Shown piece after piece: positions 8,788 to 19,972 of a stretch of DNA of 64,000 nucleotides (positions within the stretch are counted from its first letter, which is position 1; each line of letters opens with the position of its first letter). The notes under the pieces were generated by a model. That model searched no databases. It saw only the letters and a program-made list of their open reading frames with translations, and was not told the origin of the DNA. The position numbers and the translations under genes are program-made. Origin of the DNA: Ignavibacteria bacterium (GTDB lineage Bacteria; Bacteroidota; Ignavibacteria; Kapaibacteriales; UBA2268); the NCBI GenBank assembly GCA_026417135.1, contig JAOADV010000004.1, positions 64,814 through 128,813 on the forward strand. The letters run 5' to 3'.

Positions 8788-10611
8788 ATGAAACCAAAAA
8801 ACTTTCTTTTGTTGCTGTTTTTGATTAGCCTCTTTGGTTGTGTAGTAACACAAAAGATTCAAAAGCCAGTTGTAAAGTACTTTCGAGAGCAAAAATGCAG
8901 TCCTAACAAGTGGTTTGGTATTCCTATCGACACAAGCAGTGAATACCGACGAGTTGCCGAAAGTTATTACATTTTTGAACCTGTTAAAGACATAAACTCT
9001 CAAGATAACGAGTGGGGGCTTTCGTTTCTTTCAGAACGAGAAGCAATTTTGACTTATGACAATAATGCTCAACAATTGCCAATTTTGGTAACATTTGTTA
9101 ACGAAAGCAGAGCGCGAATTTCAACTGGATTGAGTGTTCCACTCGATGGTCATTTGGGTTCTTTTTCTATTGCTGGAAACATTGTTTATTTTGCTCGCAG
9201 TCCATTTGGTGAAAATCCGAAAGAACTAACGGGAAATTCCGATATTTACTCGGGGAGAATTATTAAAAATGTAATATCAAATCCACAGAGTTTGCCAGAA
9301 CCGATTAATACCAATTTTCTAACTTGGGAATCGCATCCTTCGATTTCTCCAAATGGAAAAGTTCTATTTTTCTCTTCCGACCGCATACCATACAAAGGAC
9401 CAGACATTTTCTTTGTATTTAAACTTCCCGATGGTACTTGGAGCGAACCTTTTAATTGCGGAGACAGTATAAATACGGAATGCGACGAAATCACACCTTT
9501 CGTAACTTCCGATGGGAAATATCTTCTTTTTAGTTCTACGGGGCACGAAAATATCGGGGGTTACGATTTGTTTCAATCTCAAATTTCTGAGGCGTTTTGG
9601 AAAGAAATTGATAATTACAAACCGGGGAAATTTGTTATTTGGGACAAATTTTTCGCAGCCGCTCGGAATTTGCGACCACCAACTAATACGATATACGACG
9701 AAATTTCTCCTTCGACCCCAAAAGACCCGCAGGAGCTATTGTACTACAGTTCAAACCAATTTGATTTAAAGGATGGTTCGGGCTTTCGTCGTGGCGGTTT
9801 TGATATGTTTGTTAGATATAAGTTTACAAAGGCAAAACCTGTTGCAGAAGCACCCAAGCGGTTAGAGCCGAAATTGGAGGTCAAAGAAGAATTGGTCCTA
9901 CCGCAACCAGAATTAAAACTCGCTCCGAATTTTAAACTATTTGGTTATGTCTTCGAAACAGAACGACGGCAACCTTTGCCAAATGCAAATCTTTATGTTT
10001 TTCAATTTGATACTTTGTTACAATCTTTTCCAGACATTAAAACAACTAAACCTTTGTTTTCGACCAGGACAAAGAACGATGGATATTATGAGTTTTCTTT
10101 ACTAAAAAATGTAGATTATCAAGTTTTTGCCGAATCTCAACAATTTTTTTATGAATCAAAAAAGGTGCGAATGGAGTTAACCGAACCAGCGAATGAAATG
10201 AGATTGGATTTTTACTTGCCAATAAAATTTACTCTTAGGATAAACTTTCCACTTGATGTTTACGATAGACCATATAGGTATATTCTCGATAGTAACGGTG
10301 TCGAAACTAATCTTACTTGGGAAGAAGAACTCGATATGTTAGCGTTAAACATCATTAATTCAAGCCCGTTTATAAAAAAGATTGTGCTTGTTGGTCATAC
10401 CGATGATATTGCAAGCGAAGAATATAATATTCGTTTAGGGCAAAACCGTGTAAATTTTGTTATCTCTCAGCTTTTGAAGCGTGGGGTTTCGAGCGAGATA
10501 CTCGAAGGAATTTCTGCTGGAGAAAGCCAGCCTTTGCCACGCCGTCCTAACGAAGATATTGAAACTTACAGGAAACGACTGCGTCGTGTTGAAATTTCTA
10601 AAATATATTAG
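8788..10611 (+). CDS. OmpA-family lipoprotein with PD40 (WD40-like) propeller repeats
   Basis: Predicted outer-membrane lipoprotein of 607 residues: lipobox LFGC near residue 18, then PD40/TolB-like propeller strands. Examples are SHPSISPNGKVLFFSSDR near 180 and ITPFVTSDGKYLLFSSTG near 235, each followed by a D-[IL]-F strand. A linker rich in Pro/Glu (about 350-385) leads to a carboxypeptidase-regulatory-like/CNA-B-like domain (FKLFGYVFETERRQPLPNANL, about 390-470). The protein ends in an OmpA peptidoglycan-binding domain (VLVGHTDDIASEEYN ... RRVEI, about 500-605). The architecture is common in Bacteroidota envelope proteins and T9SS-related PorE-like proteins; which one this is cannot be decided here. 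The PBP1A gene starts 15 nt downstream and is probably cotranscribed. Confidence 0.8.
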   Translation: MKPKNFLLLLFLISLFGCVVTQKIQKPVVKYFREQKCSPNKWFGIPIDTSSEYRRVAESYYIFEPVKDINSQDNEWGLSFLSEREAILTYDNNAQQLPILVTFVNESRARISTGLSVPLDGHLGSFSIAGNIVYFARSPFGENPKELTGNSDIYSGRIIKNVISNPQSLPEPINTNFLTWESHPSISPNGKVLFFSSDRIPYKGPDIFFVFKLPDGTWSEPFNCGDSINTECDEITPFVTSDGKYLLFSSTGHENIGGYDLFQSQISEAFWKEIDNYKPGKFVIWDKFFAAARNLRPPTNTIYDEISPSTPKDPQELLYYSSNQFDLKDGSGFRRGGFDMFVRYKFTKAKPVAEAPKRLEPKLEVKEELVLPQPELKLAPNFKLFGYVFETERRQPLPNANLYVFQFDTLLQSFPDIKTTKPLFSTRTKNDGYYEFSLLKNVDYQVFAESQQFFYESKKVRMELTEPANEMRLDFYLPIKFTLRINFPLDVYDRPYRYILDSNGVETNLTWEEELDMLALNIINSSPFIKKIVLVGHTDDIASEEYNIRLGQNRVNFVISQLLKRGVSSEILEGISAGESQPLPRRPNEDIETYRKRLRRVEISKIY

Positions 10612-10626
10612 GAGTGGAATTTTCCA

Positions 10627-12714
10627 ATGAAGTTGACTCCTTTTCGTTTTTTGTTGCTACTTGTCATTGGAACCCTATTCCTTTTTGCTTCGTTAGCCTT
10701 TTACGTTTCTGAAATAGCATCTTACAATTTGCCACCTCTTGAACAATTAGAAAATCCCCCTCAAAATTTTGCTACCCAAGTGTACAGCTCCGATGGGGTT
10801 GTGATTGATTATTTTTTCATCGAACGAAGAGTTCCTCTTCCGATGGACAGCATTCCAAAAGATTTTGTAAATGCACTAATTGCTACCGAAGATAGAAAGT
10901 TTTTCGAACATTGGGGTATACATCTCGGCCGTGTTTTCAAGGCAATGTTGAAAAATTTACTTTCTTTTCGGTTCAAAGAAGGTGCTTCGACGATTACTAT
11001 GCAATTGGCTCGTAATCTTTATTTTAGCCAAGACCCATCTTTTGCTCGAAAAATACGCGAAGCATTGACTTCGGTACAAATTGAAAAACAATTTACCAAA
11101 GAAGAAATTTTGGAAATGTATATAAATACCGTTCCGTTCGGACGCGGTGCCTATGGGTTGTCCGTCGCTTCCAGAATTTACTTCGACAAATCCCCTATGG
11201 AATTAACAACCTCGGAATGTGCTTTTTTAGTTGGTCTTTTGAAAGCCCCAGAACATTACAATGCCATTGTCGATTACGATAAAGGTATAGAGCGACGAAA
11301 CCTTGTTCTTCGTTTAATGTATGAGCAAGGTTTTTTAAATAGTTACGATTATTTAAAGGCTATCCAAGAACCTATTCGTTTGGCTAAAGTTAAGCTGAAA
11401 GATAAGAACCAATACTTGCTTGCTCCACACTTTGTCGAATATATTCGCAGGTTAGTATCGCTCGACCCAAGGCTTGCAAGTTATGATTTATATCGGGATG
11501 GTCTTGTTATCTATACGACTTTAAATTCGAAAATGCAGCAGTATGCAAAAGAAGCTGTCGAAGAGCACCTTACTCATTACCAAAAGGTTTTCAACAATAC
11601 TTGGAATTGGAACAATAAAACTCAACTTTTAAACAAGATTATAGACGAGGCAATAAAACGTCATCCAGATTATATTAATTCTTCCGAGGAGCGACGGAAA
11701 GAAGTTGTTAAAAGACTAAAGAATGACAGGAAATTCATCGATTCACTTAAAAATGCGGTTACAACAATTCAAGCTGGCGTTGTAGTTTTAGAAGTTCAGA
11801 CTGGGGAAATATTGGTTATGGTGGGAGCTTCACCAAAATTTATAAATGAAAATCCTTATGCGAAATATTCTCTTAATCATACCACTCAAATTCGTAGGCA
11901 ACCAGGTTCCGCTTTTAAACCTTTCGTTTATGCAGCTGTTATGGATACATTAAATCCAGAAAGCCTTGTTGAATGTGGACCATTTTCTTATTTGCTTCCT
12001 ACTGGGGAACTGTGGTCTCCGCAAGGCTTTGGGGATTGCGAACCCGGGGCAAAAGTTACTCTTTACGAAGGGCTCGCAAAATCGATAAATTCAGTTGCTG
12101 CTCGGTTGATAACTCAATACACTTCGCCGCTTAGGGTTATTGAAATTGCACACAAGATGGGGATAGAATCTCCATTATTAAATGTTCCTTCGCTTGCTCT
12201 CGGTGCTGGTGGTGAAGTTACACCACTCGAAATGGCAGTTGCTTTTTCTACTTTTGCCCGCGATGGCTTGCGATTAAAACCCAAAGCTTTGAAGTATATC
12301 GAGGATAACCAAGGGAATTTGATTGCCGATTTTCAACGAATTCAAGAAGTTTCCGATGCAATCGACCCAAGAGTTGCTCAAACTCTTGTAAAGATGATGA
12401 TGGGGGTAGTTCAATTTGGGACTGGTTACGAAGTTAGAAAATTTTTGCCCGATTGTGAAGCAGCCGGTAAAACTGGCACAACTAACGATTTTGCCGATGC
12501 TTGGTTTGTAGGATTTACTCCACAATTGTGTTGTGCTGTTTGGGTTGGATTTGATGACCAGAGAATTACATTCCCCGGTGGTTTTGGCTATGCAGCAAAA
12601 GCTGCGGCTCCGATTTTTGGCAGATTGATGGCAAAAATATACAATGACCATTCATTGCCTTATAAACAAAGGAAATTTGGAATTTCGGATACTTTACTTT
12701 TGGGGGTTAGATGA
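10627..12714 (+). CDS. mrcA: Class A penicillin-binding protein (PBP1A-type)
   Basis: Bifunctional peptidoglycan glycosyltransferase/transpeptidase anchored in the inner membrane, 695 residues. One N-terminal membrane segment (about 8-30) precedes the GT51 domain with EDRKFFEHWGI, including the catalytic Glu, and GASTITMQLARNL, then IEKQFTKEEILEMYIN and GRGAYG. The penicillin-binding domain carries all three motifs: the SxxK in PGSAFKPF near 430, the SxN in KSINSVAARL near 480, and KTGT in AAGKTGTTNDFADAW near 615. Length and order are normal for PBP1A. It follows the PD40/OmpA gene by 15 nt, giving a cell-wall-linked pair. Confidence 0.93.
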   Translation: MKLTPFRFLLLLVIGTLFLFASLAFYVSEIASYNLPPLEQLENPPQNFATQVYSSDGVVIDYFFIERRVPLPMDSIPKDFVNALIATEDRKFFEHWGIHLGRVFKAMLKNLLSFRFKEGASTITMQLARNLYFSQDPSFARKIREALTSVQIEKQFTKEEILEMYINTVPFGRGAYGLSVASRIYFDKSPMELTTSECAFLVGLLKAPEHYNAIVDYDKGIERRNLVLRLMYEQGFLNSYDYLKAIQEPIRLAKVKLKDKNQYLLAPHFVEYIRRLVSLDPRLASYDLYRDGLVIYTTLNSKMQQYAKEAVEEHLTHYQKVFNNTWNWNNKTQLLNKIIDEAIKRHPDYINSSEERRKEVVKRLKNDRKFIDSLKNAVTTIQAGVVVLEVQTGEILVMVGASPKFINENPYAKYSLNHTTQIRRQPGSAFKPFVYAAVMDTLNPESLVECGPFSYLLPTGELWSPQGFGDCEPGAKVTLYEGLAKSINSVAARLITQYTSPLRVIEIAHKMGIESPLLNVPSLALGAGGEVTPLEMAVAFSTFARDGLRLKPKALKYIEDNQGNLIADFQRIQEVSDAIDPRVAQTLVKMMMGVVQFGTGYEVRKFLPDCEAAGKTGTTNDFADAWFVGFTPQLCCAVWVGFDDQRITFPGGFGYAAKAAAPIFGRLMAKIYNDHSLPYKQRKFGISDTLLLGVR

Positions 12715-12809
12715 TTTTGGAATTGCTCGATAATTTAAAAGACAAGAAGTTAAGAAAAGATAAGAGAATCTCTTGTTATTTTGGTTTAAATAATTAGGTA
12801 ATCGCTTTT

Positions 12810-13478
12810 ATGAGAAAGTTTTTACAATTTACCGATGGGAAGACCTTAGAAGTGGCTAATATATACGGGGTTGCCAGTAACTATCGACTTCATGCCCAAG
12901 AGATGGGAAGTAAAATTCCCGAAGACCCTGTAATTTTTTTGAAACCAACTTCTGCGTTTGTTCCAAACGGAGGTATTATTTTGCTTCCAGATATATCTCA
13001 AAAAGTTCATTACGAAGTAGAACTTGTTGTTGTAATTGGCGAGGATGGCTTTAATATACCAGAAAAAGAAGCAATCAATTTTATTGCTGGATACGCTGTT
13101 GGTATCGATGTTACTTTGCGGGATTTGCAAACTAAAGCGAAACAAGAAGGAAAACCTTGGGACATTGCCAAAGGTTTCTACACTTCTGCACCGATTTCAC
13201 CTGTTCTCCCTGCGGAAATGTTCAAAGGCACAATCCCAAATTTCGATTTGGTTTTGAAAGTCAACAATGAAATAAGACAAAAAGCAAATACGGAGCAAAT
13301 GGAACGAAAAGTTGAAACTTTGGTTTCTTTTATTTCTAATGTTTTTTCTTTGAATAGAGGTGATTGCATCTTTACTGGAACACCGGAAGGAGTCGGCGAA
13401 ATTAAAGATGGAGATATACTCTATGCCGAGCTTTCAGGATACGTTAATTTGCTTTGTAAAGTTTCTAAAAGAAAATAA
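12810..13478 (+). CDS. Fumarylacetoacetate hydrolase (FAH)-family protein
   Basis: 222-residue single-domain FAH-family enzyme like YcgM/FAHD1, acting on acylpyruvates or oxaloacetate-type substrates. Seen: PVIFLKPTSAFVPNGG near residue 35, the metal-ligand segment VHYEVELVVVIG near 65, GYAVGIDVTLRDLQ near 95, and the closing GDCIFTGTPEGVGEIKDGD near 190. These are the normal family landmarks with the divalent-metal Glu residues present. Exact substrate unknown. The next lipoprotein gene begins 11 nt downstream, so cotranscription is likely. Confidence 0.85.
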   Translation: MRKFLQFTDGKTLEVANIYGVASNYRLHAQEMGSKIPEDPVIFLKPTSAFVPNGGIILLPDISQKVHYEVELVVVIGEDGFNIPEKEAINFIAGYAVGIDVTLRDLQTKAKQEGKPWDIAKGFYTSAPISPVLPAEMFKGTIPNFDLVLKVNNEIRQKANTEQMERKVETLVSFISNVFSLNRGDCIFTGTPEGVGEIKDGDILYAELSGYVNLLCKVSKRK

Positions 13479-13489
13479 AAGGGTTTAAT

Positions 13490-14899
13490 ATGAAGTCTGC
13501 TTTACTTTTTCTGCTGTTTATTTTTTACTTGATTTTAGTTTCATCTTGCGGAACATTCCATACTCGCACAGAAACAGAAACTTATACAATTGTTGTTCGC
13601 GATACACTTACCCAAATAGAGGTAAAGAATGCACCCGGACGGAGAGATTTGGGAGTAGTTTATCCTTCTTCCAAAGTAATACATTCATCGCGTGAAATAA
13701 CGACACGCGATAGTATTGTTGAACGTTTCTATCCTAACTTTATTCGATTAGGGGTCTTCGAAAGTGTCGGCTTGGTTGGTACAAGCTCCGTGGACCAACT
13801 CGGGATGGGACTTTTTGGAATGTTTGCAGAAGTTGACCCCTATCCGTCTGGACAAAGAGGTTATAAAAATAAACTTTTTAGTGGTGGTTACTATCGTTTC
13901 TTTGTTGGCGAGTGGCGACTTCGTTGGTTTCGGGATTCAAAAAATTGGACAATAGGGACCTCAGTTTTCGAAATTTTCGCAAAGGACAATATTTACGAAA
14001 ACACCTTAGGTGGTTTTTTCCCTTTGTATATTAAGAAACGATTTTTTATTTCCGAAAATATTCCATATTTAGCTTTTTCACCATCTTTCGGTATTGGATT
14101 ATATCCTTCGCAGTATGTAAATTTGAATACAGCGTTGGAGCTTGGTTCGCTTGGTGGTTTAAATCTTCGTCTGTATGCAGGAGTAGTTCTTGGAATGAAT
14201 CCTTCTTATTCTTTCTTTTTACAAAGGCTACACGAAAAGAAGTCCCGAACTTCAACTGTCCCATATCTTGGGCTTGGAATATCTTTTCTCGATTTCGTAA
14301 ACATTGTCCCCGAACTTTACACTGAATGGAAAGACCACGAGCATTCTTCCTGGAATATTGGGATTTTGCAAATGGCATTTCTAAGAGCAAATAAAAGCGA
14401 AAATGTTGATGGTAGTGGCTCGTCCGAAAATAATCTTTTCAGAGGCTTACATTTCCAGTTTTTCCCAACGAAATTATCTATACCGATATTGAACAACCAA
14501 TTTTATTTGGGGACGTCAGCGTTAACTTATTTTGTTTTCGATGATATAAAAGATATGGCAATTGCTGTACTTCCATTTCGCCTTGGTTTTTGGCAGGTTC
14601 TAATACCCGACGAACTATCCTTGGAACCTTATATTGAATATGGTTATTATCCATCTACATTTCTTCACATTGGAAATCGTTTTAATTTTAAAATTTCAGA
14701 AAGTTTAAGTTTATCGCTCTTACTTGGATATCTTAGCGGAAATAATAAACGATTTCAAAATGTAGCTTCACGTGATTTTTTCGATTTTACTCCTTATTTG
14801 AATGTTAACCGGTATTTTGTAGGAATTTCGATTGGAATTATCGATAGAATTTTTCAACCCGAAGAAATTCGATATAACAAAGGAAGGTCGAGACAATGA
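13490..14899 (+). CDS. Uncharacterised outer-membrane lipoprotein with barrel-like strands
   Basis: I do not recognise this family. The 469-residue product has a lipoprotein signal (LVSSC near residue 20). A Thr/Arg-rich segment with two similar pieces (TETYTIVVRDTLTQIEV and REITTRDSIVERFY) is followed by about 350 residues of amphipathic beta strands with many aromatic and glycine residues, such as YLGLGISFLDFVNIVPELY and YFVGISIGIIDRIF. That pattern suits an outer-membrane beta-barrel or large beta-sheet protein. Its last bases overlap the start of the next lipoprotein gene by 4 nt (ATGA), so the two are translationally coupled. Confidence 0.65.
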   Translation: MKSALLFLLFIFYLILVSSCGTFHTRTETETYTIVVRDTLTQIEVKNAPGRRDLGVVYPSSKVIHSSREITTRDSIVERFYPNFIRLGVFESVGLVGTSSVDQLGMGLFGMFAEVDPYPSGQRGYKNKLFSGGYYRFFVGEWRLRWFRDSKNWTIGTSVFEIFAKDNIYENTLGGFFPLYIKKRFFISENIPYLAFSPSFGIGLYPSQYVNLNTALELGSLGGLNLRLYAGVVLGMNPSYSFFLQRLHEKKSRTSTVPYLGLGISFLDFVNIVPELYTEWKDHEHSSWNIGILQMAFLRANKSENVDGSGSSENNLFRGLHFQFFPTKLSIPILNNQFYLGTSALTYFVFDDIKDMAIAVLPFRLGFWQVLIPDELSLEPYIEYGYYPSTFLHIGNRFNFKISESLSLSLLLGYLSGNNKRFQNVASRDFFDFTPYLNVNRYFVGISIGIIDRIFQPEEIRYNKGRSRQ

Positions 14900-15531
14900 A
14901 GACAGTAATAATGTTTGTTTTGTTGGGTATCGTTTTCCATTCGTGTTGCTCCCCTAAGTCCAGCGAGGGAATTCCAATTTTATCGGGGAATTTTCGCGGT
15001 TACGTAGGTAGTGCCCCAGAATTCTTCTTGTTGAATTGCTGGTATGAACATCAAATTTTGGGTGAAATTTTTGGTAATCCCGATTCAGTAATTGTAAAGG
15101 AAAATTCTTTGACTATTGGTGATGGAAATAGAGTTGGTTTGGTTTGCAAAGGCATAAATTCAATGGACGCCGATTTCTACATCCGCATCCCTTACGGAGA
15201 AGGGGTTCGCTTCTATTTTCGCTCTGCTGGAGTTGATTTTGAGAATTCTCCTAAACTTGTATTCGATTTTACAACGAAAGGAAGCAAATTATTTGAAGGG
15301 AAAGAATTAATTGTTTCTGTCGATTCAGTTAAGTTGCAACTCGAAAACCAGCAAAGAATATTCCTTCAAAACGAAGGGTCGATAGTACACGTAATTGTTG
15401 GAATCGATACAGTTTATCAAGGTCGAACAAAACTTCCATTAAGTGAGTACATTTATGTTGAGCCGATAAATTCTCGTGTCATAATCGAGGATGCCTATTT
15501 TTATCCCCTTTACGAAACAAAGTTCTATTGA
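14896..15531 (+). CDS. Uncharacterised lipoprotein, translationally coupled
   Basis: 211-residue predicted lipoprotein of no family I recognise. The signal peptide ends in a double cysteine (VFHSCCSPKSSEG), so either Cys could be lipidated; the first fits the lipobox better. The rest looks like a beta-sandwich, with strands around FYIRIPYGEGVRFYFRSAG and IYVEPINSRVIIEDAYFYP. The start overlaps the upstream lipoprotein stop (ATGA), implying that the two products are made together and perhaps interact. It is convergent with gyrB. Confidence 0.6.
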   Translation: MKTVIMFVLLGIVFHSCCSPKSSEGIPILSGNFRGYVGSAPEFFLLNCWYEHQILGEIFGNPDSVIVKENSLTIGDGNRVGLVCKGINSMDADFYIRIPYGEGVRFYFRSAGVDFENSPKLVFDFTTKGSKLFEGKELIVSVDSVKLQLENQQRIFLQNEGSIVHVIVGIDTVYQGRTKLPLSEYIYVEPINSRVIIEDAYFYPLYETKFY

Positions 15532-15545
15532 GATGCAACACAATA

Positions 15546-15593
15546 ATTGCTAATCCTAAACGAATGCATCTTATTTTGTTCTGGTTTAGCAAT
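15546..15593 (+). terminator. Possible terminator-like inverted repeat between the lipoprotein gene and gyrB
   Basis: ATTGCTAA at 15546-15553 pairs with TTAGCAAT at 15586-15593. A T-rich stretch (GTTTCTTTTTT) follows on the plus strand. The 32-nt loop is long, so this is weak evidence. Confidence 0.3.
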
Positions 15594-15692
15594 GTTTCTT
15601 TTTTGGAAAATTAATATATTCAATTAAAGGAATTTAAAAACTGCTATAATATTAGCCCTTGAATTAAATATTACTGAGAAAAATGCCAAAGA

Positions 15693-17780
<2,088 letters not shown>

Positions 17781-17813
17781 CTAAAAAATAGGATTTCTTG
17801 ATTTATTTTGCAG

Positions 17814-17821
17814 TAATTTTG
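17814..17821 (+). promoter_or_regulatory. TAnnTTTG promoter-like box upstream of mlaE
   Basis: TAATTTTG lies 18 nt before the mlaE ATG at 17840. A TTG sits 13 nt upstream of it, which is closer than the usual -33/-7 spacing. Candidate only. Confidence 0.35.
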
Positions 17822-17839
17822 CTTTTTTAGGCTTATGTT

Positions 17840-18622
17840 ATGCTTGTCAAAATTTTTGAATATATAGGTAGTAAAATTTTAGGATTTATACGGGAGTTCG
17901 GCGGAGTTGTTTTGCTCCTTTTAAATGTGATAAAATACCTGCCTCGTTTGTTACGGGATTGGAGATTGGTAGTCCAACAAATGTCCATTATCGGTGCCGA
18001 TTCATTACCTTTGGTTATGTTGATTGGCTCATTTACTGGTGCGATTGCTGCATTGCAAGCAACAAGTCTTTTCAGCAAGTTCAACTTGCTTGAACTTTCG
18101 AGACCCTACATCGGGTCGTCGATTGCAACTGTGGTTTTTACAGAATTGACTCCCGTACTGACTGCTCTTGTCATTGCTGGTCGAGTAGGAGGAGCAATGG
18201 CTGCCCAAATCGGTGCTATGAATATTTCAGAACAAATCGATGCATTAGAAATGATGGCTATAGACAAAGACCGTTTTCTGGCTATGCCCCGAGTTGTTTC
18301 TGCTTTCTTGATGTTGCCTGTATTAGCAATTTTTTCAAACCTTGTCGCTTTGCTTGGAGGATTTGTTCTTACCGTCATCAAATACGATTTTACTGGTTAT
18401 ATGTTTTTCGATTCTATTCAAAGATTTTTTAGAGCAAGTGAAGTTCTTATTGGTTTAGCTAAATCGATGGCTTTTGGAGCTGTTACTGCTTTGATTGCTT
18501 GTTATGTTGGTTTCCGAACAACTGGTGGAGCCGAAGGAGTGGGAAATAGTACAGTTCGTGCCTATACAATTTCTGCTTCTTGTATTTTGATTATTGATGC
18601 AATTTTTGGATTGGTATTTTAA
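17840..18622 (+). CDS. mlaE: MlaE-family ABC transporter permease
   Basis: Integral inner-membrane permease of the Mla/MCE phospholipid transport system, 260 residues. It has an N-terminal amphipathic helix, then about five to six membrane segments. Family landmarks include SLPLVMLIGSFTGAIAALQA near residue 55, VFTELTPVLTALVIAGRVGGAMAAQIGAMN near 95-125, and EQIDALEMMAIDKDRFLAMPRVV. No MlaF ATPase or MlaD/MCE gene is adjacent; the partners must be elsewhere. trmB starts 6 nt downstream, so the two are likely cotranscribed. Confidence 0.88.
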   Translation: MLVKIFEYIGSKILGFIREFGGVVLLLLNVIKYLPRLLRDWRLVVQQMSIIGADSLPLVMLIGSFTGAIAALQATSLFSKFNLLELSRPYIGSSIATVVFTELTPVLTALVIAGRVGGAMAAQIGAMNISEQIDALEMMAIDKDRFLAMPRVVSAFLMLPVLAIFSNLVALLGGFVLTVIKYDFTGYMFFDSIQRFFRASEVLIGLAKSMAFGAVTALIACYVGFRTTGGAEGVGNSTVRAYTISASCILIIDAIFGLVF

Positions 18623-18628
18623 AAAGCG

Positions 18629-19345
18629 ATGTCTTACGAAGAAATTGTTAAAAAGTACCCTTATCCTGGGAAACGTCACCGCCATCATATTTCCGCTTCG
18701 ATTTATTTACCTATTACCCAATTGAAAGTATTACCTCGCAATTACCCTCCAGCCTTGGAAAAAGTTGAATGGTCGGAACTGTTTTCAAACGGGGTTCCTC
18801 CAAAATTTCTTGATATTGGAACTGGCAAAGGGAAATTCCTAATAGAAATGGCTTTTCGGTATCCCGAGAAAAATATTCTCGGGTTCGAAATTAAAAGAAC
18901 TACGGCAGAATGGTTGCAAAATATCATTTCGACTGAAGGGATACCAAATGCTTATGTACTATGGTATAATGTTCTGAATGGCTTGGAATTTATATACCCT
19001 GAAACCATAGAAAAGATATTTTATCTTTTTCCTGACCCTTGGCCCAAGGCAAGACATTCAAAGAGAAGAGTTTTAACACTCGAAACATTAAACGAATTTC
19101 ATAGATTACTTATTCAAGGCGGGCGAATTTATATTTCCACCGATATTGTTGAAATCCATCGTTATCATATTGAACTTTTAGAAAGTTTGTCGAATAAATT
19201 CTATTTAAAGGAGATTGAAACTTCATCGGATTGGGATTTACCTAAAACAAACAAACAAGTTAGTTGTGAGCGTCGGAAAAAGGCCTATTTTCTAATTTTG
19301 GCAGAAAAGTTGGGTGAAACTAATAAGAGCAATAATTCTTTTTAA
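18629..19345 (+). CDS. trmB: tRNA (guanine-N7-)-methyltransferase
   Basis: SAM-dependent enzyme that methylates G46 of tRNA, 238 residues. The SAM-binding loop FLDIGTGKGKFLIEMA is near residue 63-78 and NILGFEIKRT follows. The diagnostic YLFPDPWPKARHSKRRV near 130-147 is the TrmB signature with the catalytic Asp, and GGRIYISTDI follows. Length is normal. It follows mlaE by 6 nt; this pairing has no obvious functional meaning. Confidence 0.93.
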   Translation: MSYEEIVKKYPYPGKRHRHHISASIYLPITQLKVLPRNYPPALEKVEWSELFSNGVPPKFLDIGTGKGKFLIEMAFRYPEKNILGFEIKRTTAEWLQNIISTEGIPNAYVLWYNVLNGLEFIYPETIEKIFYLFPDPWPKARHSKRRVLTLETLNEFHRLLIQGGRIYISTDIVEIHRYHIELLESLSNKFYLKEIETSSDWDLPKTNKQVSCERRKKAYFLILAEKLGETNKSNNSF

Positions 19346-19362
19346 ATATCGTTTTAAATTAT

Positions 19363-19884
19363 ATGAAACTTATTAAAATATTTGTTTCGTACATATTAAT
19401 TTTCTGTGTTTTAGTTGGTTCCTCTGGAATAACAATTCTAAGTCATCTGTGTAAGCAAGAGAACGAAGTTTATGTTTCTTTTCTTAGTTTTCCCAATTGT
19501 AATGAAGAATGTCGAACATATATAGATGAAAATTTTTTACCTCCGTCCGAAAAGGACAATTCTTGTTGTGAAAATCACGATGATTTCTCTTCATCGTTTT
19601 TAAGTTCCATAGTTTTAAAAGAATATAGCAATTGTTGCGAAAACAGCAAATTTAGCCCGAAATTAAACATTTATGCAATAGACAAGACTTTTCAAAGAAT
19701 AGTTGAAATCCTTAAATTCCAAATAAAAGTTGAATTTTTAAAGTTTCGCTTTACCGATAATTTGAAAAAGGTAGATACTTATTTTTCAAATTTTATCGTT
19801 TTGCCAATTCGAAAATTAATAGTCTTCCTCCATCATTTTGGACTTTTTAACGAAAATTCCAACCTCGAAGATTTTTCCTTCTAA
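19363..19884 (+). CDS. HYC_CC_PP-like small cysteine-containing protein
   Basis: 173-residue protein with an N-terminal hydrophobic segment (about 5-28, SSGITILSHLC). Two Cys-Cys pairs follow (DNSCCENH and SNCCENS), with isolated Cys in PNCNEECRT. The layout resembles the Bacteroidetes HYC_CC_PP family, here with HLC instead of HYC and a PP only in the middle (LPPSEK). Members of that family commonly precede TonB-dependent receptors, as here (88 nt upstream of one). Cysteine and histidine content suggests metal binding at the membrane or in the periplasm. The family call is by pattern and moderate. Confidence 0.5.
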   Translation: MKLIKIFVSYILIFCVLVGSSGITILSHLCKQENEVYVSFLSFPNCNEECRTYIDENFLPPSEKDNSCCENHDDFSSSFLSSIVLKEYSNCCENSKFSPKLNIYAIDKTFQRIVEILKFQIKVEFLKFRFTDNLKKVDTYFSNFIVLPIRKLIVFLHHFGLFNENSNLEDFSF

Positions 19885-19972
19885 TTCCTCAATCTTTTAA
19901 TCTTTTTCTTGTTAGCACCTAAACTCGAAGAAATTAAAGTTTTACAAAATTTTTCTCAAAATTGAGGATTCT

